Source: Zygnema cylindricum
Lineage: Eukaryota > Streptophyta > Zygnematophyceae > Zygnematales > Zygnemataceae
Length of the DNA stretch: 19,798 nucleotides
NCBI GenBank assembly: GCA_037447655.1
Contig: JBBHKE010001382.1
Coordinates: 1-19,798, forward strand
Direction of reading: 5' to 3'
Shown here piece by piece: positions 1 to 8,589 of the stretch. A model generated the notes under the pieces. It ran no database searches, was not told where the DNA came from, and saw only the letters and a program-made list of their open reading frames with translations. The translations under genes and the position numbers were made by a program. The first letter of the stretch is position 1, and each line of letters starts with the position of its first letter.

Positions 1-840
1 ACTTAATTGTTGCAACTTATTGATTCTGATGTTTTCGGCCCTGCAAAGTTACCATCTGTCGGGGGGATGAAATATATGGTTCCGAACATCAGCCCTGCAA
101 AGTTACCATCTGTCAAGGGGATGAAATATATGGTTCCGTTTACAGGTCATTTTTCGAGGTTTACTAAAGTCTACTTCATGAAGGAAAAAAGTGAAGTCTT
201 CACTCATTTTTAACACTACAAAGCGTGGGCGGAGAAACTACACGGTCTGCCGATTCTGGAGCTCAGATCGGACAATGGCGGAGAATATACGTCACAAGAG
301 TTTGAAAACTTCTTACTCAAGGAAGGTATCAGTCACAAACTAACTGTTCCATACCTTCTAGAGCAGAATGGGGTCTCAGAAAGACTAAATAGAACCATCA
401 CGCAAAGCTCTAGGTCCATGCTTGCAGATAAGGACGTAGATCCGAAATTCTAGGCTAAAGCATTAAATTGTGCAGTTTATATCAAAAATAGGATAAGTTT
501 AAGATCGGTAGAAACCACTCCTTATGAGATCTGGACGGGTAGAAAACCGGATGTCAGTCATTTCAAAGTCTTTGGAAGTAAATGCTTAATTTTGGATACG
601 TCAAATGATAGATAGAAAATGGAACCTAAGGGATTGCCGGGCATTTTGTTAGGATACGATGATCACTCTAAAGGTTATAGAGTGTTTGTTTTTGAGAGAA
701 AAAAAATCATTGTAGGAAGGAACATAGTTGTCAAAGATGAACTAGACTCGATAGACTTATTTAAAATGATAGAGCAGCAGAAGTAACAAAAAGTTCAGGA
801 CTATGTCATTTTAGATAACATCCATAATATTATCCCACAG
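1..840 (+). pseudogene. copia integrase catalytic core, broken
   Basis: This is the integrase (DDE recombinase) part of a copia polyprotein, which would insert retrotransposon cDNA into the host genome. Reading codons in phase with base 1, the first catalytic Asp is in LIDSDVFG (about base 25), the second in LRSDNGGEY (about 270), and the Glu in QNGVSERLNRT (about 375), so all three acidic residues survive. The later segments TPYEIWTGRKPDVSHFKVFG and GILLGYDDHSKGYRVF are the usual copia C-terminal integrase motifs. In-frame stops at 211 (TAA), 451 (TAG), 613 (TAG) and 784 (TAA), plus an internal 54-bp duplication, make it non-functional. Homology between the stops stays clear, which suggests decay mainly by point mutation. 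Confidence 0.92.
38..145 (+). repeat. 54-bp in-frame tandem duplication inside integrase
   Basis: The segment starting GCCCTGCAAAGTTACCATCT at 38 recurs at 92, a period of 54 bp, with only a few differences. Because 54 is 18 codons, the frame is kept and the motif PAKLPSV-GMKYMVP appears twice near the N-terminal end of the catalytic core. Family members normally carry this stretch once. Confidence 0.9.
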
Positions 841-1171
841 ATGCATAATTCACCAGTGAGGCACCGGAATCGGAACATAATCGGGTTCCAGAACAAGTTC
901 GTTTCAAATCGGACCAAGAGCAGTCACTGCCTACGGATCGCAACCAGCGCAACAAGTGCAATGCATGGGATCCGACAATTTCAGCCTCATAATTTCCTGG
1001 GGAAGAAGATCTAGTAGCCGCGTGCAAGCAAGTTCCCACTTCGCCTACTCGTCAGCCTCAAGGGAGCCTTTGACCATCCGGGAAGCCTTCTCATCACCGG
1101 AGCGGAATTAGTGGATCGAGGCGGCAAACGATGAAATGAAGTCGATCATGGAGGCTTAGACATGGGAGCTT
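841..1171 (+). pseudogene. copia pol linker between integrase and reverse transcriptase, frameshifted
   Basis: The integrase frame stays open past the stop at 784 but loses recognisable copia similarity. From about 1050 the frame shifted by +1 resumes the RT leader, with SASREPLTIREAF, then WIEAANDEMKSIMEA and TWELV. This is the usual stretch just upstream of the copia RT domain. Stops at 1109 and 1157 interrupt it. At least one indel must lie between about 840 and 1050. Confidence 0.75.
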
Positions 1172-2392
1172 GTGGACCTTCCTCCGGATCGAAAAGCGAT
1201 CAGCAACAAATGGGTATTAAAGGTGAAGTTAAATCCACATAATACCATTGAACGATACAAGGCTAGACTTGTGGCAAAGGGATATAATCAAAAGGAAGGA
1301 ATTGACTTTGAAGAAACATTTTCTCCTGTTGTAAGATTTCCGAAAGTTAGGATTTTGCTATCTCTAACTGCTATAAAAAATATGGAAATACATCAGATGG
1401 ATGAAAAGACAGCCTTTTTGCATGGAGAACTAGATGAGACCATTTACATGCAGCAGCCTGAAATGTATGTAGAACCAGGAAAAGAGCACTTAGTATACAA
1501 ACTGCTAAAATCTTTGTACGGCCTAAAACAGTCCCCGAGGCAATGGAATCTAAAACTTGATGAATTCTTAACTAGCTTAAGATTTAAAAGGATAAGTTCT
1601 GATCACTCTGTCTATGTTTTAAAAGGTGAGGATGGAATAGTATATATAGCGGTATACGTAGATGATTTACTATTAGTTAGCAAATCAATGGCTGAAGTTA
1701 ACAAAATTAAAAATGCTTTAAAATCACGGTTCGAGATGAAAGACCTCGGTGAGGCAAAATATATTTTGGGTATTCAGGTAGAGAGGGACAGGAAAAACAT
1801 ATTAATAAAATTGATTCAAAAGGAGGCTATTGGAAACATGTTAGATGAATATGGAATGTGGGGGGCAAAAAGATGTGTAGCACCAATGGAGTTTCGGCAT
1901 AAGTTAGAGGGGGAAGAAACAGAACCGGGTGTTATTGTCAATGAAATTTTTGAGTTAGGGGAGGATGATCCTATGACACTGATACCTTACAGAAAGATAT
2001 TGCGAAGTTTAATATATTTCATAAACTTTACCCGTCCGGATATTGCTGCAGCAGTTGGGGTACTGGGCAGAAGTCTAGAGAATCCGAGGAAATCTGACCG
2101 TGATGTAGCACGAAGAGTTTCAAAATACTTGGCAAGAACCAAAGACCTCAAACTCACACTAGGCGGAGGAGAAGTGAAGCTTCAAACATGGAGTGATGCA
2201 AGCTATGGCGACATGCCAAGTCGAAAATCCACCACGGGGTTCGTTCTGCAAATTGGGAACGGGACTTGCTGTTGGAGCAGCAAAATTCAAAAGGTCACGG
2301 CACAATCGACGATGGAGTCAGAATATATGGCAGCGAGCTCGGCCCTCAAAGAACTCATATGGGTGAAATCCATGTTGCAAGAATTAGGATAA
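1160..2392 (+). pseudogene. copia reverse transcriptase and RNase H domains, long open frame
   Basis: This region would copy retrotransposon RNA into DNA. It opens after the stop at 1157 and runs to TAA at 2390. The first codon of the longest open stretch is not ATG, as expected for an internal polyprotein piece. RT motifs in order are KWVLKVKLN near the start, GYNQKEGIDFEETFSPV, the first catalytic Asp near MDEKTAFLHGELDE, SLYGLKQSPRQWN, and the catalytic YVDD at 1655-1666 followed by DLGEAKYILGIQV. RNase H follows with WSDASYGDMPSRKSTTGFV and TMESEYMA, which carry its Asp and Glu. The catalytic residues I can place are intact. The stop at 2390 cuts off the end of RNase H, so this is a remnant with a well-preserved RT. 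Confidence 0.93.
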
Positions 2393-2641
2393 ATGCAGGT
2401 TGGTCCATAGGTGATCTGGTGTGATAACCAGGCTACCATTGGCATTGCTTCTAACCGAAGTCACCACTTCAAAAGCAAGCACATGGATGTAAGATTACAC
2501 TTTGTAAAGGAAAAAGTGCTCTCTATAATGATTAAATTATACTATTTGCCAGATGCAAAATTGGTTGCTGATATGCACACTAAAGCTCTTCCTGCTCCTA
2601 AGTTGAAGTACTGTAGGGACGCAGTGGGATTAAGTGAATAG
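2393..2641 (+). pseudogene. C-terminal end of copia RNase H
   Basis: In the same frame as the RT, beyond stops at 2390 and 2408, the sequence continues as WCDNQATIGIA, then SKHMDVRLHFVKE and DMHTKALPAPK. These are the conserved final blocks of copia RNase H, including its last acidic residues, and end at TAG 2639. The two stops separating this piece from the RT frame are 18 bases apart. This is the end of the element's coding region. Confidence 0.9.
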
Positions 2642-3727
2642 TTGAGTTGCTGCACTGCTATACTGTTATGCTACGCTAGTCCAATAACGGGAATGTAGTG
2701 TGACTAGGTGACTTGCTAAAATTGCTAAAATTGATTCATAAGAGAATAATTAAGTGACTCAACAACCGGATGGACGTACCCAGAAAATTGTCACTAAGCC
2801 AGGCGACAAGTATTTGAACAAATCACTTGTATAGGATTCTCAGTAATATTGATTGTACAGTGATAGATTAGTTTTAGTGTGATTAGGAGCACTTAGACCT
2901 TAGTGGCAGTTTAGTTCTTTTAGACGTATGTTTTAGGAACACTTGTATCGGCGGTAGAACACTATGTAGTAGGACAACTGAGTGAAGAGTATCAGACTTA
3001 GGACGTAGAACATTTTAGGTGTCCAGACTTCCAGATTGTGTAATCTGCAGAGTGTTTTTTGGAAAACCTCTGAGTTGCATATCTTGGTGTATGTTGGATC
3101 AATTGAGCTGAAACTTTGGGAGTTGTCAATCTTTGTAATATTCAATAGTATAGTATAGTTTGAAGTAGTTTGGTTCATTGTATCAGATTTGGTGTGCTGT
3201 AGAAAACAGTTGTTTAATAGGATTCTTGATAAGCTTCTGTGAGTTAGATTATGTATACTTCCACTACTATCGTTGATGGTCGCTGATGCTCCACTTGCTC
3301 CAGTGGTCGTAGAATAACACGGAGTACTTTCTGTACGGTCAATGTACAACATCACCATAATGTGACATTTGTCACATTTGGACTTGTCATCTCGCGTTCG
3401 GGAGATCCCGCAATCCTCTAGGATCTTGCCACGTTTCATCCAGAGTTGCGGTGCTTGAAAACGCCAAGTCACCCACTCCGGAATCTCGGCTCGCACCACA
3501 GCCGTCGATTCAAATCGGATATTTATCCGGACAGTCGAAATAAAATGTCATCACGTTAATTCCGTGAGGTATGGAATTAGTGTGGTTTGGTTCATTTCCA
3601 TGTATAGTCCGTCCCGTAATCTGTTAAATGGAACATGCCGCGTCGTTCACATTTATATAATTATCCTACTCCACATACTTTAGAATTGGTCCTACGCTAA
3701 AGGAAAAAAGCTAACGGCTGTAGGTGA
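2642..3727. other. post-pol tract, possible 3' LTR, boundaries unresolved
   Basis: This stretch follows copia pol directly, where the polypurine tract and 3' LTR belong. I see no clear polypurine tract or TG...CA border, and the partner LTR is outside the window. TTTATATAA near 3651 could be a TATA box. An open frame of 188 codons runs antisense from 3499 to 2933. It begins at GTG rather than ATG and contains a C-x2-CH motif (CDKCH), but matches no family I recognise. I treat it as a chance frame. Confidence 0.4.
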
Positions 3728-3772
3728 TTTGACGGACGATAGGCACCAGGGTCAAATCCTGGGTACGTCAAA
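3728..3772 (+). other. tRNA-like T-arm/acceptor hairpin
   Basis: TTTGACGGAC (3728-3737) pairs with GTACGTCAAA (3763-3772) in 9 of 10 positions. Stacked directly on it is a 5-bp stem, CCAGG (3746-3750) with CCTGG (3758-3762), closing a 7-nt loop GTCAAAT. A 5-bp stem with a 7-nt loop followed at once by a 7-nt acceptor-like strand is the 3' half of a tRNA. No D or anticodon arm could be fitted upstream, so this is a tRNA-derived fragment or a chance inverted repeat, not a tRNA gene. Confidence 0.45.
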
Positions 3773-3914
3773 CACCATTTTGGTAAATCTACCAAACCTA
3801 CTCTCTATCTCTCTAGAGAGCTTTGACAGCCATGACTCTAGCTCCCTCTCTAGCCTTTAGTGACTACGACAAGTGTGGGAGCTTGGAGAAGGGAGTTAGA
3901 GGGAGAATGCCTCT

Positions 3915-4068
3915 GCCTTTTTTCTATCCTAATATAGACCTAGAAAATACACAAATATCAACACGAACAACCACCGCACGGTTCTCCTACAGCCTTTTTT
4001 TATCCTAATATAGACATAAAAAATACACAAATATCAACACGGAAAACCTTTGCACGGTTCTCGTAGGG
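3915..4068 (+). repeat. 77-bp tandem duplication, two copies
   Basis: The unit starting GCCTTTTTT at 3915 recurs at 3992. Shared blocks include ATCCTAATATAGAC, ATACACAAATATCAACACG and GCACGGTTCTC. Each copy ends near GCACGGTTCTC-TA. That closing block resembles a short conserved stretch of organellar group II introns, but this is from memory and the match is too short to decide. Confidence 0.8.
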
Positions 4069-4428
4069 GAGCCAGCCACCGTACCTCAGGTTCTTGCTCT
4101 GGCTGACGCTCAACAATATACGTGCCGAGCGACCAACATCCAATCTGTGTTCACCTACGCTTCACAGTTGAATGCTCTATCGATTGAGAGTATGCAAAAC
4201 ACGAGGTCCGACGAGGTTGGCAGGACTACGGGGCATTATGCCCATTCGGGCGATAATATCGAGTTGTATATCTTTGAAGTTAGCATTGGTCGAGGTGACA
4301 AGAGCCGTGCCGAGAGGGATGAGTGGATGGAGCGTTTTCGCGGTTTGATAAAAGTCCAGATTCAAAGGTGGTGCGAAACGGGTGTAGGGTCTTCCGTGTT
4401 GGTGGATGTGGTAGCACTAGGGGTGTAG
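4051..4428 (+). other. unrecognised open stretch without ATG start
   Basis: Reading in phase with 4147, the frame is open from about 4050 (TVLVGEPATVPQVLALAD) through NIQSVFTYASQLNALSIES to a stop at 4426. The only early start candidate is GTG at 4147, and ATG appears later at 4192. The composition is balanced, unlike the AT-rich surroundings. I do not recognise the product, and the last part overlaps a short direct repeat. It may be a remnant of an organellar or captured gene. Confidence 0.25.
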
Positions 4429-4457
4429 GGTCTTTCGTGTCGGTGGATGTGGTAAAG
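4381..4457 (+). repeat. 41-bp tandem duplication
   Basis: GGTGTAGGGTCTTCCGTGTT at 4381 recurs at 4422 with two base differences, each followed by GGTGGATGTGGTA. The period is 41 bp. Confidence 0.85.
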
Positions 4458-5498
4458 GAGCAGATGATGAAACACTGCCCGTGAAACGATATATTCATGG
4501 TCCTCTAAACCTTTCCCTTGTTTCAAAATATTGTGTCTGGTAGTTATTTTGTTACATTTCAACTCCTAGAATGGATTCACATATTTAATCTATGTTTTCC
4601 CTTTATATTTTTGTTGCAACTTTTGGTAATTTATATTAAAAACTGCAGTGATTATTTGTTGAAAAAAAACTTAAGTCATCATCCATTAAAATGAGAAAGA
4701 TTAGATTTTGGAGTGGTTATGCAAGTTTATAAGCAAGGGAAAGCTAAGGCTTTTTCAATATTCCTGAGTGGGTTTATGATAGGTTTATGATGCTAGAGAC
4801 GACTCATGCATGGGGAACAAAGCATTATTAACATTTATGTCATTTTTGAAATTAGAGTTGACACTCATTATGTGATGTTTAGCTGTGGTGCTGACTTCTT
4901 GGCGTAAAAGAATTGAATAATAAGTATGTTTTTATGCAAGAAGATGAAAGCAATTGTGTCATACCCACATGCAAAACAATCACATAGAATGTTAATACCA
5001 TGATTTAGAATTAGCATTTGATTCACGGACAGTCAGTAGGAGCTAGATCTTTTGGTGAGAATATTTTTCAGTAAGCAATAGTTATGCCAAATAGAAAAGC
5101 TATAAATCAAGAATGTGTTGTTCAATTTGCATATTATTTAAAGAATGTCAGTTTCATCCTACCCATTCCTTCAATTCAACCACTTTTTTTTTTTCGTAAA
5201 AAAACAGACCTGGAAAGATCAATGATTGACAAAGCCGCGGGGAATCTAGAGGACTTGTTATCTTATCACACGTGTAATTTTTGGTGGATAAAAATTTAAC
5301 AAAAAGATAAAGTAAAAATGCGCGTGAAAATGTTTTCTAGCCGTCGTAAACTGGACATTTATTCGTCAATTCGGGATTTGAACCCCACAAAAAATTATGA
5401 CGCGTAAAACCGCGGGAATTTTTGTTTTCACATTTTTCTGTGCTTCCCTTATTTCTTATTTTTATTCTCCATTTTGTTTGTAGTAACAGGCGGTAAGG
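4458..5498. other. AT-rich tract without recognisable features
   Basis: Only short open frames occur. I found no domain, RNA gene or repeated family here. The longest forward frame (5084-5299) has no recognisable motif. Confidence 0.5.
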
Positions 5499-5531
5499 CC
5501 CCCCCGAGCGCGCGCCCCGGGGGGGGGGGGG
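5499..5531. repeat. C-run/G-run palindromic GC island
   Basis: Seven C (5499-5505) and thirteen G (5519-5531) flank GAGCGCGCGCCCC within AT-rich DNA. The runs can pair as a hairpin, and the 13-G run could also form a G-quadruplex. Confidence 0.7.
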
Positions 5532-5579
5532 TGTTTGAAAAAAAATGAGAAAACGTTGAAAATTTTCATTTATTTTTAA

Positions 5580-5722
5580 TGCCTCGATATATTGGCGATA
5601 TATCGGCGATATTTTGGTTTTAGATATATCGAATCGATATATCGAAGTGATATATCGATTATCGGGTACCTGAAATTCGATATATATTGAATATAGGCAA
5701 AAGGTCCTCATACCCAACACTA
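5580..5722. repeat. CGATATATCG palindrome cluster ending in a hAT-like terminus
   Basis: Overlapping copies of CGATATATCG-like palindromes fill 5585-5695. The right edge, CCCAACACTA (5713-5722), read in reverse is TAGTGTTGGG followed by TATGAGGAC. This resembles the terminus of the hAT-like element at 6975-8189 (TAGTGTTG then TTATCGGTAAGGA). No left partner was found, so this may be a truncated relative. Confidence 0.5.
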
Positions 5723-5730
5723 CGACACGC

Positions 5731-5951
5731 TACACCGCGCATCGTTATTAGTGTCAAAGTTTAAATAGCGTAAAAAAAAAATAGTGTTATTCATTCTAAT
5801 TTTGTGCCAGAAACGTGGCAGATTATGGGCCACGTCCTTAAATAGCGTTGCTAATTTAATTTTAAAAATCATATATACTAATTGCGGAAAAAAATCAAGA
5901 TTTTAAGAACCCGAATCAGTGTTAATAACACTAATAACGATGCGCGGTGTA
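5731..5951. mobile_element. TA-flanked MITE, subfamily B, short copy
   Basis: Both ends read inward from TA as CACCGCGCATCGTTATTAGT, a perfect match of about 22 bp. TA at 5731-5732 and 5950-5951 is the likely target duplication. The interior contains AATAGCGTAAAAA, shared with the copies at 8342 and 14634. It also contains GGGTTCTTAAAAT (reverse strand), shared with 13310-13853. There is no coding capacity, so it would need a transposase in trans, possibly Tc1/mariner-like given the TA duplication. Confidence 0.85.
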
Positions 5952-6051
5952 GTTGACGTAGGCTAGCGTCACGTGCCAGTTCACGGCGGACAAAAAAAAG
6001 TACCGTTTTCATACCGTACCGTTTTCCCCTTTTTCAAGTGTGAACAACGCA

Positions 6052-6658
6052 ATAGATGTCCCGTGTGCAAAATACGCACGAAACGAACGCGCGAATACTA
6101 CGCACGATACGCATTTAAAGATGATGAAAATGTAATAAAATGCGTACTAGACTACTTACCCGTACATTATGTACATTTGCGTACAGTCTTGGTACATTTC
6201 ATTACTTTTACGGTTATTTAGGGGGGTTTGAGGAATTTTAGGATACATTCTCGTGCATTCTCATATATTTATGTTAAACAACCAACTTTTATTTGTACAT
6301 TTACGTACAATGTCCTTTGTATTTTCTTACTTTTGATGGTTATTATTTTGAGATTTTTATGGTACATTTTCGTACGTTTCCGTATATTTCAGTTATACCG
6401 ACTTAAATCTTTATCGTCCGTATATTTCAATACTTTTATGGTTGTTGAATGGGGGGGTTTTAGGGTGTTTAGGGTACTTCCCGTGCATATCGTACATTCC
6501 GATAAATTACACTATAACTGCCTTCAATTATCCATACTCCTAGGTTTTTTAGGGCGCACCTTTCGTACAATGCCGTACATTTGCTTATGTTATTTGTAAA
6601 CAAATACTACGTAAAAATCGTAAAAAAAAGTCGAAATCCGTACGAATTGGACAACTAT
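6052..6658. mobile_element. possible Mutator-like non-autonomous element
   Basis: The left end ATAGATGTCCC at 6052 matches the reverse of the right end (ATAGTTGTCCA, ending 6658) at 9 of 11 positions. The left end continues as GTGTGCAAAATACGCAC, which resembles the start of the element at 8391 (GCGCATAAAACGCAC). No convincing target duplication was found, so the borders are tentative. Confidence 0.35.
6169..6600. repeat. degenerate GTAC-rich tandem repeat, block 1
   Basis: Units of roughly 115-130 bp run in order: TTTNAGGG(T)TTTNAGGG, GTACATTTTCGTAC, CGTATATTTCAG, a second GTACATTT-CGTACAATG, then TACTTTTATGGTTATT and a G-run. At least three diverged copies can be read. No long coding frame is shared between copies. 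Confidence 0.6.
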
Positions 6659-6974
6659 GCTTCGCATGTATGCATGTGATAGTATGGATTCACATGTTGT
6701 GATGATGTGCTTGACGTCATCCTTTCAAACATGAAATCTAAGGAAAAAAACATGAGGTCGCGACCTGGCAAGATACATTTTTAGTACTGTAGTGTCGTGT
6801 CTTGGTGTCATTTTACTGATATCCCGATATGTTTCTTTTTGAACTACCAATAATCGATATGCAACAATCTGTACTCTATAAGTGTACAATTCCGTAATAC
6901 GTACTACACTGCGAATCGCTATTAGCGTATCACTATTGGTGTTAATGATTTTTCGCCACTTAAAACCTATTTTA

Positions 6975-8189
6975 TAGTAATGTGTATCGGTAAAAAACTT
7001 ATCGCGATAACACCGATACCGATAGTTATCAGTTATCGAACGGTCAGAGATTCCGATATATCGGTTTGAGACCAACAAATTCCATATCAGCGATAACTTA
7101 AAAAAATATATAGTATGCATACAATATTACTTTATAACATACTGTATTATTTTATTGACTTAGTATAATAAAGTATCTTCCATTGCAACAGTACATTTTT
7201 CGTACAGATATATTTAGTGTCCTTATATGTTCGTACTTTCCAAGGTTATATAACTAATTTTTAGGGTTTTAGAGTACATTTCCTTAAAATCCGTATATTC
7301 AGTATAGGTGCCGTACACTTTTCATACATGTACGTACAGTGGCCGTATTTTCCGTACTTGTTAAAGATATTAATTTTGGGGTTTGGAGGATACATTGCTG
7401 TACAATTTCGCATATTTCAGTACAGTTGCTCTACATTTTTCGTATATTTTCGTGCAATGTTTGTGCATATATTCGTACTACTTAGGGTTATTATAAGGGG
7501 GGATTTAGGGTTTATAGGGTACATTTCGGTACTTTCCTATATATTTCAGTACGGTTGACAAAGATTTGTCGTATTATTATGTTTGAAGGGTACACTTTCT
7601 GTATAATTTCGTACATTTATGTTACTTGTTCGTAATTTTAAAGATTTTTTAAGGATTTTATAGTATTTCGCTTATCGTACATTTTCGTACATGTCCGTAC
7701 ACAGAAATCTATACCAATTTTACGAAAAGTATGAAATTGACGAATATTACGTAATTTTAACAGAAAAGACCAAATTGGTACGATTTGGACATCTATGGGT
7801 GTAACTAACAGTCAAAAGGACATTGAGGAACGGTATGGGAGCGTGAAACCCAAGTAAAACCCCTTTAAATAATAAATAATCAAGGAAAAATCACGATTTT
7901 TTACCGAAATCGGGGGGGAGGGGGTCCGCGGCGCGTCCATGGAATGTGACGTACAGTTCAGTGTACTGGCCGTACATTTATATGTACGGTCCGTATATCT
8001 ATCGCCGATAGTTATCAATATCAGTGTTATCGCCGATAAATACTGATAAATATCGGGTATTTATCGATTTATCGGTATTTATCGGCGATAACACCGATGA
8101 CGATATATCATACCGATATAACGATTATCGGGTACCCGAAATAATGTCCATATCGGTTATCGACAAATCCTTACCGATAAACAACACTA
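6975..8189. mobile_element. hAT-like non-autonomous element nested in a MITE
   Basis: The left end TAGTAATGTGTATCGGTAA and the reversed right end TAGTGTTGTTTATCGGTAA match at 16 of 19 positions. They are flanked by CTATTTTA (6967-6974) and ATATTTTA (8190-8197), an 8-bp target duplication with one mismatch. An 8-bp duplication with TAGTGTTG-type ends fits the hAT superfamily. The 1.2-kb interior carries palindromic CGATA motifs near both ends and a GTAC-rich repeat block, and has no transposase frame. Confidence 0.7.
7183..7720. repeat. degenerate GTAC-rich tandem repeat, block 2
   Basis: The same repeat as at 6169-6600. Units begin near 7262 (TTTTAGGGTTTTAGAGTACA), 7375 (TTTTGGGGTTTGGAGGATAC) and 7505 (TTAGGGTTTATAGGGTACA), with further partial units. 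Spacing is about 113-130 bp. The block lies inside the hAT-like element. Just downstream, GGACATCTATG (7787-7797) resembles the Mutator-like terminus ending at 6658. Confidence 0.6.
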
Positions 8190-8190
8190 A
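7985..8190. repeat. CGATA/TATCG palindrome cluster at right end of hAT-like element
   Basis: Dense alternation of TATCGGCGATA, TATCGATTTATCG and GATAACACCGATG-type words, able to form several small hairpins. It is the counterpart of the weaker cluster at 6985-7090 near the left end of the same element and of 5580-5722. Confidence 0.65.
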
Positions 8191-8589
8191 TATTTTACCT
8201 GTACACATTTGTCCAATTTTGATTTTTAGACAGCCAATCGGAAGCTGAAAATCTTGCCTTTTAATCGCAACCGTTAGATCCACAATCCAACAAGTGTGTA
8301 CGGAGAAAAGTTGTTTTAAGTGGCAAAAATAAATTTAACGTTACACTGCGACTCGTAATCAGAGTAAAGAAATAAGTAGAGTAAAAGAACATATATGTCT
8401 CATGCGCATAAAACGCACGTATGAAATGCCAAAAAAATAACGAATATGCGCATGAAACAAAGTTCAAATTTTTTAAAATGCGTTGACCGACTTTGATTCC
8501 ATATTAAAAATAAAAATTAAAAATTAATAAAACATTTAGTTGATAACGAAAAATACGATGACAACTCAATCAAAAATCTAAAAGTTATA

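Larger units (their letters stand above)
1..2641 (+). mobile_element. Ty1/copia LTR retrotransposon, decayed pol region, 5' end outside window
   Basis: Integrase, reverse transcriptase and RNase H segments follow each other in copia order (IN before RT), which separates copia from gypsy elements. The gag, protease, zinc-binding part of integrase and 5' LTR lie left of the window. The integrase frame has stops at 211, 451, 613 and 784. The frame then shifts by +1 before about 1050. More stops lie at 1109, 1157, 2390 and 2408. The element is therefore dead as a single polyprotein, although the RT core is open for 1.2 kb. The 3' LTR boundary could not be set because its 5' partner is not visible. 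Confidence 0.95.
6905..8337. mobile_element. TA-flanked MITE, subfamily A, split by a hAT-like insertion
   Basis: The left part (6905-6974) starts TA, CACTGCGAATCGCTATTAGC, then CGCCACTTAAAAC. The right part (8198-8337) continues in register with the intact copy at 15243-15467: GTACACATTTGTCC, then AGACAGCCAATCGGAAG, ACGGAGAAAAG and GTTTTAAGTGGC. Removing 6975-8197 restores the join. The right terminal repeat is missing and the next MITE starts about five bases later, so an end deletion or recombination has occurred. Confidence 0.75.

Noticed and set aside
1160-2392. Possible functional host gene derived from RT
   Set aside because: Neighbouring stops and typical copia order show it is simply the surviving part of a dead element.
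2933-3499. 188-codon minus-strand frame with a C-x2-CH motif
   Set aside because: It starts at GTG, matches no family I know, and lies in the likely LTR region of the copia element, so a chance frame is more likely.
3690-3772. Complete tRNA gene
   Set aside because: The T arm fits well, but no anticodon or D arm could be paired upstream.
5337-5720. 127-codon minus-strand frame rich in RYI/IYR words
   Set aside because: It is the translation of the CGATATATCG palindrome cluster.
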